From assembly GCA_012295275.1 (NCBI GenBank), contig CM022678.1:2159186-2223185 (forward strand): a DNA stretch of 64,000 bases, written 5' to 3'. A program made the translations under genes and the position numbers. Positions 48,477 through 60,782 of this stretch are shown one piece after another; the first letter of the stretch is position 1; every line of letters begins with the position of its first letter. Source of the stretch: Chrysomallon squamiferum (Eukaryota; Mollusca; Gastropoda; Neomphalida; Peltospiridae). The notes under the pieces were generated by a model. It was given only the letters and a program-made list of their open reading frames with translations, was not told the origin of the DNA and did no database searches.

Positions 48477-48569
48477 CATAACCATCAACAAACAAACAAA
48501 CATAAATAAATAAATCAAAAACAAAAGAACTGTAACATGTTTATATTTTGGAATATTTTAAAAACAACA

Positions 48570-48966
48570 TTATGTGAAGTACTTCCACACCAGATACATG
48601 ACAATGCAGGTAATCACGACTCCAATGAAGAAAACAATTTTGTCCTGGGACGATCGTTTCTCTATCAGTCTCATAACAGTGTTTGTTAAACCAAGAGAAT
48701 TGGAAATGTCTAAAATTTTCTTGTGAACTCCTTTCAACGTCATTCTTTGCTCTCTCAGATTGGTCAGAATGCTCGAGCTGTGGCCAATGAGGTTGTCCAT
48801 GTCGCGGTGGACATTGGTCAGTCCGGTGTGGTGCTGAATGGAAGCATCGATCAAGATGGATGTGTCACTGTCGTTGGTTGTAAATGTCCGAGATAAGAGT
48901 GCTTCACGTTCTCGCTCCTCTTCTTCTCTCATGTACCTTAAAAATATTATTAATCTGTTATTTATA

Positions 48967-49015
<49 letters not shown>

Positions 49016-49082
49016 CAGAGAGAGAGAATCAGAGAGAGAGAGAGAGAATCAGAGAGTGTAAGAGAGAGAATCAGAGAGAGAG

Positions 49083-49119
<37 letters not shown>

Positions 49120-49454
49120 CAGAGAGAGAGAGAGAGAGAGAGAGAATCAGAGAGAAACAGAGAATCAGAGAGAGAGAGAGAGAGAGAGATATTATAAAGT
49201 GAGAATAATGTATTTGTTTGTTTTCATAACTTATATCTCATTGAAGGTGAGTGAGGGAAAAAACAGTGTATGAGAGGAAGAGCTCAGTATATTATAAATC
49301 ATATGCATTTGTTAATTTTCATAACTTATATCTCATTGAAGGTATATGTGACAATTGATTCTATCTGTGAGGACCTATTTTGTTTATTTATGATTTTCAT
49401 ATTTTTACGTTTGATTTTCAAACAAATAAGACGTCTTTGTATTTCAGTGTTTAA

Positions 49455-49513
<59 letters not shown>

Positions 49514-50069
49514 GAGATTGGCTATTTCATATTTCGATTTTACGTTCAATGGCTTTATTGTGAACATAAAATATAAAACTGACAATTAATTTAAAATAAA
49601 TATAAAATCACTATATAGTTTCACACAGGAATATTCAGTCAAATAATCGTGGACTTTAATAATCTAGCTAATGAGTTATACTAATTAGTATGATATATTA
49701 TTACATAACTTTATAACTATCATTTGTTTGCCCTTTTTATTCAAATCGATTGTGACGCGATTTTATGAATATTATATTAGCACAAATAAATAAATACCTT
49801 TTGTGTTGTAGTTGTCTCATTGCTCCTTGTAGATGCTGACAATCATATTTTAGTTGATCAACTCGAACTTTGGCGTTCGCTCTACGGGTTGGTGGCTCTT
49901 TGTTAACGAGAATCTCCAGACGCTCACAGTTGCTCAGAATATGGTCAATTTTGGCCTGTACCTCATTTTCTACAAGGTGAACACTGTCACCTGCTGCTTT
50001 TTCAAGATGACCCAAGTCCCCCTGTACTTCCTGAACAAGTTTGTTCGTTTGGTGATACAAACTTTCCAT
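48570..50069 (-). CDS. GOSR2: Membrin, Golgi SNAP receptor complex member 2 (212 aa)
   Basis: A Qb-SNARE for ER-to-Golgi and intra-Golgi vesicle fusion. Two coding exons: 50069-49798 and 48936-48570, joined in phase 2 (AAAG|GTATTT to TAAG|GTACATG, giving Arg). The 212-residue product equals the human length. It starts MESLYHQTNKLVQEVQ and contains ENEVQAKID, RVDQLKYDCQHLQ, LLSRTFTTNDSDTS, LTNVHRDMDNLI and the SNARE core LREQRMTLKGVHKKILDI followed by LGLTNTVMRLIEKR. A C-terminal membrane anchor (IVFFIGVVITCIVMYLVW) leaves about three residues in the lumen. The Gln in LREQR is a candidate zero-layer residue. The intron carries a GA-rich satellite. Only two coding exons is compact for this gene. 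Confidence 0.97.
48968..49192. repeat. GA satellite with regular ATC interruptions
   Basis: GA dinucleotides broken by AGAGAATCAGAG at irregular intervals, about 225 bp, 30 bp from the GOSR2 exon 2 acceptor. Confidence 0.95.
49457..49513. repeat. (ATT)n microsatellite
   Basis: About 57 bp in the GOSR2 intron. Confidence 0.95.
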
Positions 50070-50420
50070 ATTTTAATTTATATTTTTGGAATGACCACGC
50101 GATGTGAAATGTTAATTTAAAAAGAAAAATGACAACACTTTACCTAAAAACTAGTCACTTGTTTTGGGAACATAGTGAAAAAACAAAACACGCAGTACTT
50201 ACGCAGATTAAAATTTAATGACTACGTATCATTTAAATGGACTATGAACATTTAAGTGTCCGATTAGGTAATTTCACGATACGATTTCTACGTGTCCTCT
50301 GAAGAATTACTTCCGGGCCAATAGTACTTTGTTAGTTGTTATTTTATTTTCCTCCATCAAAACAAACGTCGGTTCTACCGATTGCTGATTATATCTTACA
50401 TAAGGTAGATACTACATGAA
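50070..50420 (-). promoter_or_regulatory. Likely GOSR2 upstream region
   Basis: Short AT-rich upstream sequence with scattered CpG near 50210-50390; no specific element is convincing. Confidence 0.25.
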
Positions 50421-50874
50421 ATAATTCATTAGGTTACATTAATACTGTTAATTATTAAATACTGTTACCTGTCAAGTTTATTTTTTAACTGGAAAAATGA
50501 AATTAATAATTATTTTAAACTGATGAAAATTATCATTTAAAAATCAGTTACGCATTTTATGAACTGTTATTTCCATTTCTTAACAGGATTTTTTATTTCT
50601 GTTTTCATATTATATTACATATATATAATTTTAGTTTTTATTTAACACATGAGCCTACTTTTTGATAGATGGGAGAATACCTTCCAGTCACAGACTGTTT
50701 GGAACAGGTCATAACACAACAGTTGTACCAAAATTGTTTTGATCCTGTAACCCGAATCTTAAACCATCATTTTAACTGATAACATAAAACCTACTTGTTA
50801 TTAGATTGTGAAAAATGTTGAAAAAAGACAATGAGGTCAGGTGAGACACAAAAAGCAAATAAACACCATAAACT

Positions 50875-51285
50875 TTTATTGACATTGTATTTGACATGAA
50901 AACACATCAACATTACAGAAGCAGACATTGATTTTATTAGCATCACTCTTTTTTTATTAACAACAACTGGAATGTAATAAAAACTAGACAAACAGTTTGT
51001 AAATATAAAAAAGTATTTAAAATTCTCCAGTAACATCACTTTTAGTTTTAAAATGCTCAATTAAAATAATCCTGATTCACATTTTTGTCATTCTGCATCA
51101 ATTTTTAAACTAAGAAAACACATCAATATGAAACATTGAAAAAAAAAAAAAAATCAAACAACAATAATGTTTTTGCATTTTCAGAAACACTAACAAAATA
51201 ACAAAAGTAAAAATGATAAAATTTAAAAAACAAATAAACAACAAAACAAAACAAACAAACGTTATTTTAAAAACAAAATCAAAGT
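50875..51285 (-). other. FKBP11-like 3' UTR
   Basis: A minus-strand AATAAA at 50880-50875 is followed by GT-rich sequence (TTTATGGTGTTTATTTGC), a plausible cleavage region near 50850. Confidence 0.5.
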
Positions 51286-51568
51286 TTATTTTTTCTTTTT
51301 CCCTCTTTTATCTTCTTTAGATTTTCCAAGAGATTTTGTTTCTTTTTTGTATTTGTCATACAAATAATAAATTACATACAGGATAAGGGCTGGAATGGAT
51401 AAAAACTGAACAGTCTGCATTATTGATTTCTCAAACGATTTTTTCTGTAATCCCATCAGCTCAACTTCAAACGTTAATGTGGCATCCGCTGTCAGAAGAA
51501 GAACAGAAAACAATAAAAACATATTAACAAGATATGAGAGAGAGAGGGAGAGAAAGAAACAGAGAGTG

Positions 51569-51618
<50 letters not shown>

Positions 51619-53725
51619 AGGTTGACAGATAGACACTGAATGAGAAAGCACACAAACAGAAAGAGACAGAGTTAGAGAGAACGAGGCTTAAATAAGATAC
51701 AGATTTGCTTTAAAGCATGTAAATTGGTTGTAAATTTAACAACAATAACAGTAATCTCTCTTACACTAATTGTAACATCATGACCACAATTACCATAAAT
51801 AAATAAAAAATACTTCATTCTTGTTTCTGTCTGTGAAATCATCAACTGTTTACACCTAACATTTTATTTGTTTGTTTACTTAACATACGTACTTCTGTCG
51901 TATTTAAATAGTTTTATTTATATACTAATTATCATTAGTTTGTGTTAAGAAAAATGAGAAATGAATTAAGTTTTTACGCACACAACAATACAGTAACACC
52001 ATTCCTCTAACAAACTTGGTGCACTCCACCCCACAGTTTCAAGTAATTCTGTCTGGACCAAAAGAGATCACAGTCCATCAGTTGCCAGAAATTTGGCTGT
52101 GTATCTGTATTACTAAGTTCATTCTCTCACTCACACTCTCTCTCTCCCCCCATCCCTTCCCTGCTTTGCCCTCAGTTTATTTACCTGGTATTACTGGGGG
52201 TCGACCTTGAGCTCCATACGCCAGATGTGGAGGGATGTTTAATTTGCGTTTTTCTCTGAATCAACAAAAATAAAATAAATGAACACTTGTTTTTAATATT
52301 CTCATTCTTATTTCTTCTCTGAAATTTGTTTACACTTTACTGAAAATTGCTTTGCCAAGGACTAATTTTAATAAGGACCTTACCTATTTTTAACAACAGC
52401 AGGAGAGAAGCTACTTCTTCATGTATAAAATATGTAATGACATTTAAACATTCTGATGATATTTTTTTCTTGTTATTTTTTTTTAAATTATCATTTTAAA
52501 AACATTTAGTGATAAATATCTATTTACAGCCTTTGCATATATTGGTACTATATTAACATGATTCAATCTGTATATTTAAAAAGTAAATATTGTATATACT
52601 GTTTTGTGTTGTCAAATAAAACAGAAGATAATTTGCATAATGTAATGAGTTTCAAGTTCAAAAATGTATTTCACTGTTAATGTTTACAGAAAGTTATTTT
52701 TTTATATCATATATACACAGATATAAATATACAGACACAGATATAGATATTGATAAACAGACAGACAATCTGTATGTTTTATGCACTGAATGCTGCCTGT
52801 TTAACTAACTACACATAATTTTAAAGTAAAACTTACCCAACACACATTCCTTGAATACTTTGCTCCCAACCTGAAACAGCACAAAACTAAAATATTATCC
52901 CGTACTGTGGATGCAGGGTAAAATTAATTCTACTGTGCTAATATTTGTGTTTTACTGTGACAAATAACAAATTGGAAACAAAGAAAAACTAAGCTAAACT
53001 TTATCCAAAGTGTCCACGGATGAAGGAAAGTAAAATTCAGCTAACGAAACTATATAGTCAGCCATTTTTTATTAATGGTTTCTCCATTCCATGCTCACAT
53101 TACTTTAATAAGTGCACTGGAAACACCCAACACCCAGTTATATCTACCCTTGAAAGTAAATAACACCCCAACACCCAATTATATCTACCCCAGAAAGTAA
53201 ATAACACCCCAACACCCAATTATATCTACCCTTGAAAGTAAACAACCCCCAACACCCAATTATATCTACCCCTGAAAATCAATAACACCCCAACACCCAA
53301 TTAAATCTACCCCTGAAAGTAAATAACACCAACACCCAATTATATCTACCCCTGAAAGTAAATAACACACCAACACCCAATTATATCTACCCCTGAAAGT
53401 AAACAACACTCAACACCCAATTATATCTACCCTTGAAAGTAAATAACACCCCAACACCCAATTATATCTACCCCTGAAAGTAAATAACACCCCAGTGTCC
53501 CACTGTATCTACCCTGAAAGTAAAATATCGTTAATTACTGCACTGGAATCACCCTAGCACCCCAACAAATCTACCCTGAAAGTACCTTTAATAACAGTGT
53601 GTTCTCCAAGAGTGAATGTCACAGGATCTCTCTTTGTCTGCACAGATGAGTCAAACACCACACCAGATTCCAAATAACCCTGAAAAACAGAAAACAGAGA
53701 TTTGGTGAATAAAATTTAAAATTAG

Positions 53726-53758
<33 letters not shown>

Positions 53759-54720
53759 GTAATAATAGTAATAATAATAATAATAATAATATTATAAAAC
53801 AAAATAAAATAAATAATAGTATCAATAAATAAAAATAAAATAATAATAATAATAATAACAAATGTTTAAAATAAAATAAAATAAACTTGAAATAAAAAAA
53901 TGGAATAAAATAATAAATAATAATAAAGTGAAACAAGAAATTAAAATTAATTAATAAATAAAATAATTTAAAAAAATAGAGAAAGAAATATTAAATAAAA
54001 TTACATAAAATATAAAAATAACAAACAGTAAAAAAATTACACTAAAAATGTAATTAATATAATAATTAAAAAAATAATAATCTACTAAAAAGTAATTGTA
54101 TATTTTTATTATATTTATTAAAGACAGACAATCAGACAGGCAGACAGACAAACAGACAGACAGAGACACTCACTGTGTAGTGAACGGAAACTTGATCTCC
54201 AACTTGTGCCTGTACCTCGCAGTCCTCTGGTTTGTACTGAAATGAAAAATCATTAAAAAATATATTTAAATATTAATTTATTATTACAACATAAAAGTAA
54301 TTTTTTGTTATTTTTCTCTGCTGTTCTTCCTTCAGTTGTTTGTGCTCTTTAATTTTATTTCTTTCACCCTTTCTATCATTTATTTATTCTTCTCTGCCAT
54401 CACTGCCTTTTTATACACACTCAGCTTTCTGTTGAATTAATTTGAGAAAATCTGGTCAAAATCTTGGAAGCATATAAATATTCTTGGATCTCCTGACATT
54501 CAGACTGTCCATGAGTTAGTGACACATCCAAAAGATGTCTTTTTGAGTTTGTCAATCTCTTTGTTTCTGGACAACCTTTAATGTTATTATTAATATGTTA
54601 ATATGAATGGTTCACTCTATTTACTTTCAAGTTATTATTTTACTTTACTATTATTATTATTATATAGAAAAATAAACTAATTGTTACTCAAATAAAAGTT
54701 AAATTTTACGAGCACACTGG

Positions 54721-54803
<83 letters not shown>

Positions 54804-55182
54804 CCTAATACAATTTGTCATCCAGAATGTGATTATTTCCCATGCACCGTTTCTGTTTCTTTTAATGTAAATTAATTCAGGTTTAACATGAAACGTGTAA
54901 TTAACATTGCATATTTATTAAACACCATATCTGTGACTTCTTGTTCAAAAGGAAATACATCATTTATTTAACAAAACGAAAGAGGAGTTTTATCCAATCG
55001 TAAAATCACAATCGATTCAATAATGCATGTGGACATTACCATCGATTTCGTTTAAATAAACTGTTTCTTAAAATTAACATTTATACCTGAACATCGATCT
55101 GCAATTCGTTTTTCTTTTTTCCCTCACAATCTGTTGATAAAATTAGAATAAATGAGAAAAAATTTAGGAAATGATACTTCAT
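51286..55182 (-). CDS. FKBP11: FKBP11-like membrane-anchored peptidyl-prolyl isomerase (186 aa)
   Basis: An ER/secretory-pathway proline isomerase. Exons: 55182-55087, 54236-54174, 53679-53586, 52870-52837, 52255-52185, 51488-51286; phases 0,0,1,2,1, all GT-AG. A signal peptide (FLNFFSFILILS) precedes DCEGKKKNELQIDV. The FKBP fold follows: GDQVSVHYTGYLESG, VVFDSSVQTKRDPVTFTLGE, HTVIKGWEQSIQGMCVGEKR, LNIPPHLAYG, PPVIPADATLTFEVELMGL. Pocket residues corresponding to Tyr26, Phe36, Asp37, Phe46, Val55, Ile56, Trp59, Tyr82 and Phe99 of FKBP12 are all present. A transmembrane helix (VQFLSIPALILYVIYYLY) and a Lys-rich cytosolic tail ending KKKK distinguish it from FKBP2. The KKKK end could act as an ER-retrieval signal. 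Confidence 0.93.
51568..51615. repeat. (GA)n microsatellite
   Basis: About 45 bp in the last FKBP11-like intron. Confidence 0.95.
53100..53585. repeat. ~42-bp minisatellite anchored on an FKBP11 donor
   Basis: About eleven copies of CACCCAATTATATCTACCCC plus TGAAAGTAAATAACACCCCAA. The copy at 53565-53585 overlaps the donor of exon 53679-53586 (minus strand GTACTTTCAGGGTAGA). Confidence 0.93.
53725..53800. repeat. (AAT)n microsatellite
   Basis: AAT repeats grading into AAAT-rich sequence to about 54080. Confidence 0.92.
54723..54798. repeat. (GA)n microsatellite
   Basis: About 76 bp of uninterrupted GA in FKBP11-like intron 1. Confidence 0.97.
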
Positions 55183-55990
55183 GATTTTTCGTTGTTGTAT
55201 TTCGAATGGTTGGACCTTTCTTATCAACTCCCAACGCCTGGAAAATGAGGGATAAACCAAATGTGATATCGCAAGGGGTGATAGATTGTAAACTATTGTT
55301 TAATTCGCAGAGTACGAACTTTTTATAACAAATACTGTTTCCTCTTGTGTCTTTTCGTTATTATGTTTGATTATAGGCTTACTAACGTTTCACATTTTAT
55401 TTTAAAAATCAGCATTCGTTTCCAAATAAGAGTGATAATCACCCTCTGTCGTTACCGTTAATTTTCGACAACCATAATGATAGAATGTGTCAAAAAGCAA
55501 AGGGTCAAGGACAAATCCATAACCCAGCATTGTAAAATAAGATACTTTAAATTTCATAATAAAAATGAATATAAAAGGGAAATGTTGAATGCATCGAAAG
55601 TGAACAAGTTAGATATATCAAAATTTAAAGTAATATTCATGTATACTGAAACAAAAAATAATTTTCAGTGTCATGTGAACATAAATATTATTTTAAGGCT
55701 TCATTTAAAAATGGCAGAATGTCGATGGAACGATCGTAGAAAATGGATTTTGTTAAGTGTAGAGTAGGAGTAAATGAGCTTAGATTTTCTGTGAACTGTA
55801 AATTATCTGAAATAATACAAAGGAATTGAAGATCCGAAAAATTATTTTAAATAAATAATTATTGATTAAAATGATTACATTAAATTGTAAAAAGTTCCTT
55901 TTAAGTGAAATATTAATATAAAGCTGAAAAGGATGAAAAGATTATAGTTTCTAGTTGGCAGAAGTTCCTTCTTCTTATCTTTTTTTAATT

Positions 55991-56026
<36 letters not shown>

Positions 56027-56258
56027 TAATAATAATAAATAAAGAAAAAATATATAATAATAGAAAAAGAAAATATATAAAATAAATTTTCAGTGACGGT
56101 AATAACTTCAAGTTGTTAATTACAAGAAACTACATAAATTAAAATGAAACAAGTGTACACATATTGATGCATTTTAATGACGTCAAACAAGAACATGACG
56201 ATTATAGTAATTCGACCCTTTTAATTTGTTAAAATTATTACAATAAATACATATTGTG

Positions 56259-56260
<2 letters not shown>
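55183..56260. other. Intergenic between FKBP11-like and the short GTSF1-like gene
   Basis: Contains the presumed FKBP11-like promoter next to 55183. A 97-codon open frame at 55477-55767 (+) has no recognisable family and no splice support. An (AAT)n tract lies at 55995-56040. Confidence 0.5.

Positions 56261-56261
<1 letters not shown>

Positions 56262-56318
<57 letters not shown>
56262..56318. repeat. (ATT)n microsatellite
   Basis: About 57 bp of pure ATT. Confidence 0.97.
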
Positions 56319-56320
<2 letters not shown>

Positions 56321-56334
56321 CAAAATGAATACTG

Positions 56335-56525
56335 TTAAAATCACGTGATTGTTTCGTGAGCGGAATGTCTGCAGAGAGCAGTAAATGCACGTGTTCGTTA
56401 TGCGATTGTCGACAAAATTGAATTGGCAGTACAGTGTGACAGTCGTTTACATTAAATTTTATTGCAGCGTTCGAATAATTTTGCAGCTGCATTTATAAAG
56501 ATTTTGTCTGTCACCACACTTTTAT
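56335..56525 (+). promoter_or_regulatory. Candidate promoter/first exon of the short GTSF1-like gene, two E-boxes
   Basis: CACGTG occurs at 56342-56347 and 56388-56393 in a block richer in CpG than its surroundings. The block ends at a GTAAGT donor at 56526. The coding exon starts only five bases after an acceptor, so a 5' UTR exon upstream is needed. Confidence 0.4.
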
Positions 56526-56859
56526 GTAAGTTGCATAAAAATGAATATATATTTATATATGAAAATAATAAAACAAATGATGCACAAACAATCCATTTTC
56601 GACCATCTCTTTATATTCGTAATTGTTGGTAAATTAAACAGTAAATGAAGTTGGTAACGTCATCAGAATAATTTGTACTTGAAACTGAATAAAATCGGTG
56701 CTGGGTTTAGTGACAATCTTGACATACGGAAGCCTTGGGCGTCAGAAACTAGGGAACCTCCAGTCATGTTGTATTATATTTTCGACATTGTCATAGACGT
56801 TTCTTACATGTGCAAGCATAATGAACACCCTTTAAGTAATTATTTTCTATGCATTCCAT

Positions 56860-56861
<2 letters not shown>

Positions 56862-56905
<44 letters not shown>
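56862..56905. repeat. (AAT)n microsatellite
   Basis: About 44 bp of AAT. Confidence 0.95.
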
Positions 56906-56907
<2 letters not shown>

Positions 56908-58042
56908 TAATAAAATCATTGAACAAAATTAAAATCTGCAATTTAGTAATGCAGTGAATTTTGTGTTCTTATCATTTTTGTAGCTGTGTTACGTCATTTT
57001 CACAGCGAAAATCATCAAAAAAATCAGAAATCAAAATTGCATGCTTATACAGTTCACTTCAGTATTTTTTAAAGCAAACTTAGAAAATTAGAAACTAGCA
57101 AAATCCACCTTATCCATAGAAGTGCTACAAAAAGATGCAGAATAAGGAAATGTTAGATGTACATCTTGTCCTGATGTCTTAGATGGTTTCTCTTTAAGAG
57201 ACAAGTTTATTATGAAATCCTTTGTTCCTGTAGTAGACACAATTCAAAACAATTCAATGAGCAGCTAGCTACTATGTACAGTGATACTGCACAAATATAT
57301 TTTTTTCTTAGTAATCTGACAGTATCTAAACAAAATTTTCAGGTTCATGTGAGACAAAGACAGAAAAAAACCCCTCCAAAAACCCAACATTTTAGTTTTA
57401 GGATATTTGAAGACTGTAATTTCTTCATTTCCTAATTTGTATTTTAAAAACCTGACTGAATTACAGGAAACAACATACAGTGTCATGTTCAGTTTATAAA
57501 CATTTTCCAGCCAATAAAATGTGCAAACAAGATTTTTAAAATTTATTTTTCTTTGTGTTTTTAAATAGTAATAAGATTTTTTCAGCAAAAAAAAAAAAAA
57601 AAAAAAAAAGAAAAAGAAATAGAGATCTTATAGGTTTTAGTACCATCTTTTGTGGCATGGTTAAATATATTTACATTTTACAGTAAAAAAAATACATACC
57701 TACATACATACATATATATATATATATAAATAAATATATTTGACCATGGCACAACAGACAGATATAATAAGTTAAATGTGCTGCAGTGTAAAGTTGTCTT
57801 TAGATACTTATCCAGTGAACAAAAAGATGAACAGGATGAAGTCCAAGTTGTGTCATTGTAACATGTTTTAACTATAGTGGTTGTTAATTTTGGTTAATTT
57901 AAAATTTGTTAAAATATCGAATTATAATATCAGATATTAAAGATACTCATTTCAAATGAAAACTTTTTGTTTTTTAGTACGTTATACTTTTTAACTGAAC
58001 TGTTAATTATAGCTGTGAAAAATATTAAGTAACATTTTAAAC

Positions 58043-58126
58043 TTGTTAATTACTGGTGCTAAAATTGTTAATTGCAGGTGTTAAAATGGTTAATTACAGG
58101 TGTTAAAATTGTTAATTACAGGTGAC
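58043..58126. repeat. 22-bp array of acceptor copies before the short GTSF1-like coding exon
   Basis: GTTAATTACAGGTGTTAAAA-type units occur four times; the last is the real acceptor (TTAATTACAG|GTGACATGG). Two earlier copies also carry an AG acceptor (TTGCAG, TTACAG). Confidence 0.9.
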
Positions 58127-58381
58127 ATGGCTGACTATGACAGTGTTTCTGACCCAGAAGCCCTGATTCAGTGTCCGTATGACAAGTTTCACATGATCCG
58201 GGCTAAAAGACTTCCGTACCATCTCATAAAGTGCAAAAAGGTTCGTTAAGCCCAGCTGGGAACATTTGTTGCCATGACAACTAATTAACTGTAGTAGGAA
58301 ATTAAAAATCTGAATGTGATACCTGTATTTATCCATTTTAAAGTATTGTAACTTCATTATTAAGAAAAGATTTATTAAATT

Positions 58382-58422
<41 letters not shown>

Positions 58423-60274
58423 TATTATTATAAAATATATTACAGTATTGTTTTTGCTATTATGAAAAATCTTTGGATCAGTTTATTCCAATCTGTGGTG
58501 TATTGTTTTATTTCTATTTTTATTTATTTATTTTATTTATTTTTCAGAATTATGCTGGAAATGAGTTTTCAGTGTGTCCGTTCAATGCGAGACATGAAAT
58601 GCGGAAAGCCGAGCTGCGCTATCACATGGCAAACTGCCCCGACAGAGCACGACTGGAAACAGATTTTGCTTACGGTAAAAAAACAAACAAACAAACACAG
58701 CTTGGGCTGACGTTTTGTGTGATTTTATTTTACTTTTATGACTTTGTTCACCTGTTTTCACGGCAACACGACTAGCAGACGTCTGGTATACCTGCTGTGA
58801 CATCACAAACAAGTTTTACTGTCTTGTTGATCATTCTTTGAAAAATTCGTTAAAAATTCGTTAAAAATTCTTACAGAAATTGCGTAAAATTTTGGACCTA
58901 AATAGTTTTATTTCTGATCTTTTTTGAAATTTCTCCTAGCAGAAATGCTTGGTACCAGAAATGTTTCCGATTTGAGAATTATTTTGATTTGTGGCAAATA
59001 AGGAGAGAACATGGTGGTAAATCAGACTGTATAATTATATAAATATACACCTGAACTGCATGTAGTCAAAATGTTTTTAAAATAAAGGTTTGAACTGTTT
59101 TAAAACCATGTCTAAATAGGAGTTTGCTCTTTTTTTTTTTTTTATTTGGGTATGCAAATGTTCTTAAAAATGCAGCCTTGAATTGTATAAACACATTTAG
59201 TTTTATTTTAAATGTAGATTTAAATTCTTTTAAGAGTAGTTTGACAATTTTTAAAATTTGTCTAAATAAGAATGAATTTTTCACTTATTTTTAATTTTTT
59301 ATTATTATATTTATCATTAATAATTTTTTTTTTCGTAGACCGCCATTAAAGAAGATTATTTTGTGTTTGAATAGTATGGTGGTATAATTATCTAATTTGT
59401 TCATGTGGACAGTATAAAAGTAGAAATGACTGAATTTGATTTGTTTCAAGAGACAGGTCTGATCAGTGACTACGGGACATTGTTTAAAGGATGTACAGAC
59501 GTCCCTGCATACCACACCAACATTCAAATGAAAGAAAACTGGGACCAGGGTAAGAAAGTTTTCGTTTTATACTGTACGTTACATCTCTGCATCTTTTACA
59601 CGGCTTGTTTAATTTATCACAAAAACCGTGTAGAGTTTTTTTAATGTTTATAATTTTTACTCAATATAAAAATTAAACTGCTTATTTAATTTAGCACAAA
59701 AAACGTGTAGAGTTTTTTTAATGTTTATAATTTTTACTCAATATAAAAGTTAAACTGCTTGTTTAATTTATCACAAGATGAAAATTGTTCAGACGGAATC
59801 ACTGTAAGTTTTATCAAGTTTTGTTTATTAATAGTGGAAGGAAGAAAACTTGGTTTTTTATTTAAAATCTTTCAATCTGCTATTTTGTGGCTTCACAGTT
59901 GAAGAGAGATAACTCCTTTTATCTTATTTATTATTTGTTGTGATAATAAATATTATTTTATATTTGTTATTATTATTAATATTTTTTATTATTATTATTA
60001 TTATTATTATTTTATCATCATCATCATCATTATTATTTATTTATTTATTATTTATTTATTATTATACTGTTTCAATGGAATGGCAACAGATGATTTTTTA
60101 TGTACACCTACCATAGTCTTTGATAAATTAATACTACACTGTTTTTGGTACATGTTTGGTTCTTTAACAAATTATAATTTTATAATTATCATGACATACA
60201 GTGAAAAATTAAAAAAATGTTCAAAGTATTTTTAACTAAAAAGATGACTTATTTTGACTATGTTTGCCTGTCTC

Positions 60275-60305
<31 letters not shown>

Positions 60306-60740
60306 TCCTTCAATTTCTATTTAATTCAGTGTTCACATATATTGTGTCTGAAATGTCTGTCTTCCTCTGAAATGTCCATGTATCTATACATTCCGTTCAA
60401 AATCCACCACTAAACTTTATCTATGTATGTGTTTATTTATGTAAAGTTTTTATGTTTGTTTTCACAGAGTTGTCAGTAACTACCAGAATTGGTGTTCATC
60501 CCGATTTCTTTGACAATCATCAATTTAAAAATCTTACTGGGTTTGTTAAAATTTTGCACTTAGTTCTCGTACATAATAAAAATATTCGTAATTAGTTTGT
60601 AGACTTCATAGTATGTGTCATTCTGTCTGTAGACTGTAAACAAAATTTCCTCTGAAGAAAATAGCCCAGGTATTGTGGGAAAAGTTACATTCTAATTTAA
60701 AAAAAAAAAAAAAATGAAATGAAATTAAAAAAAAAAAAAA

Positions 60741-60782
<42 letters not shown>

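Noticed and set aside
55477-55767. 97-codon plus-strand open frame
   Set aside because: AT-rich, no domain resemblance, no splice context; probably chance.
57265-57588. 107-codon minus-strand open frame
   Set aside because: Low-complexity AT-rich intron sequence ending in poly(A); no family resemblance.
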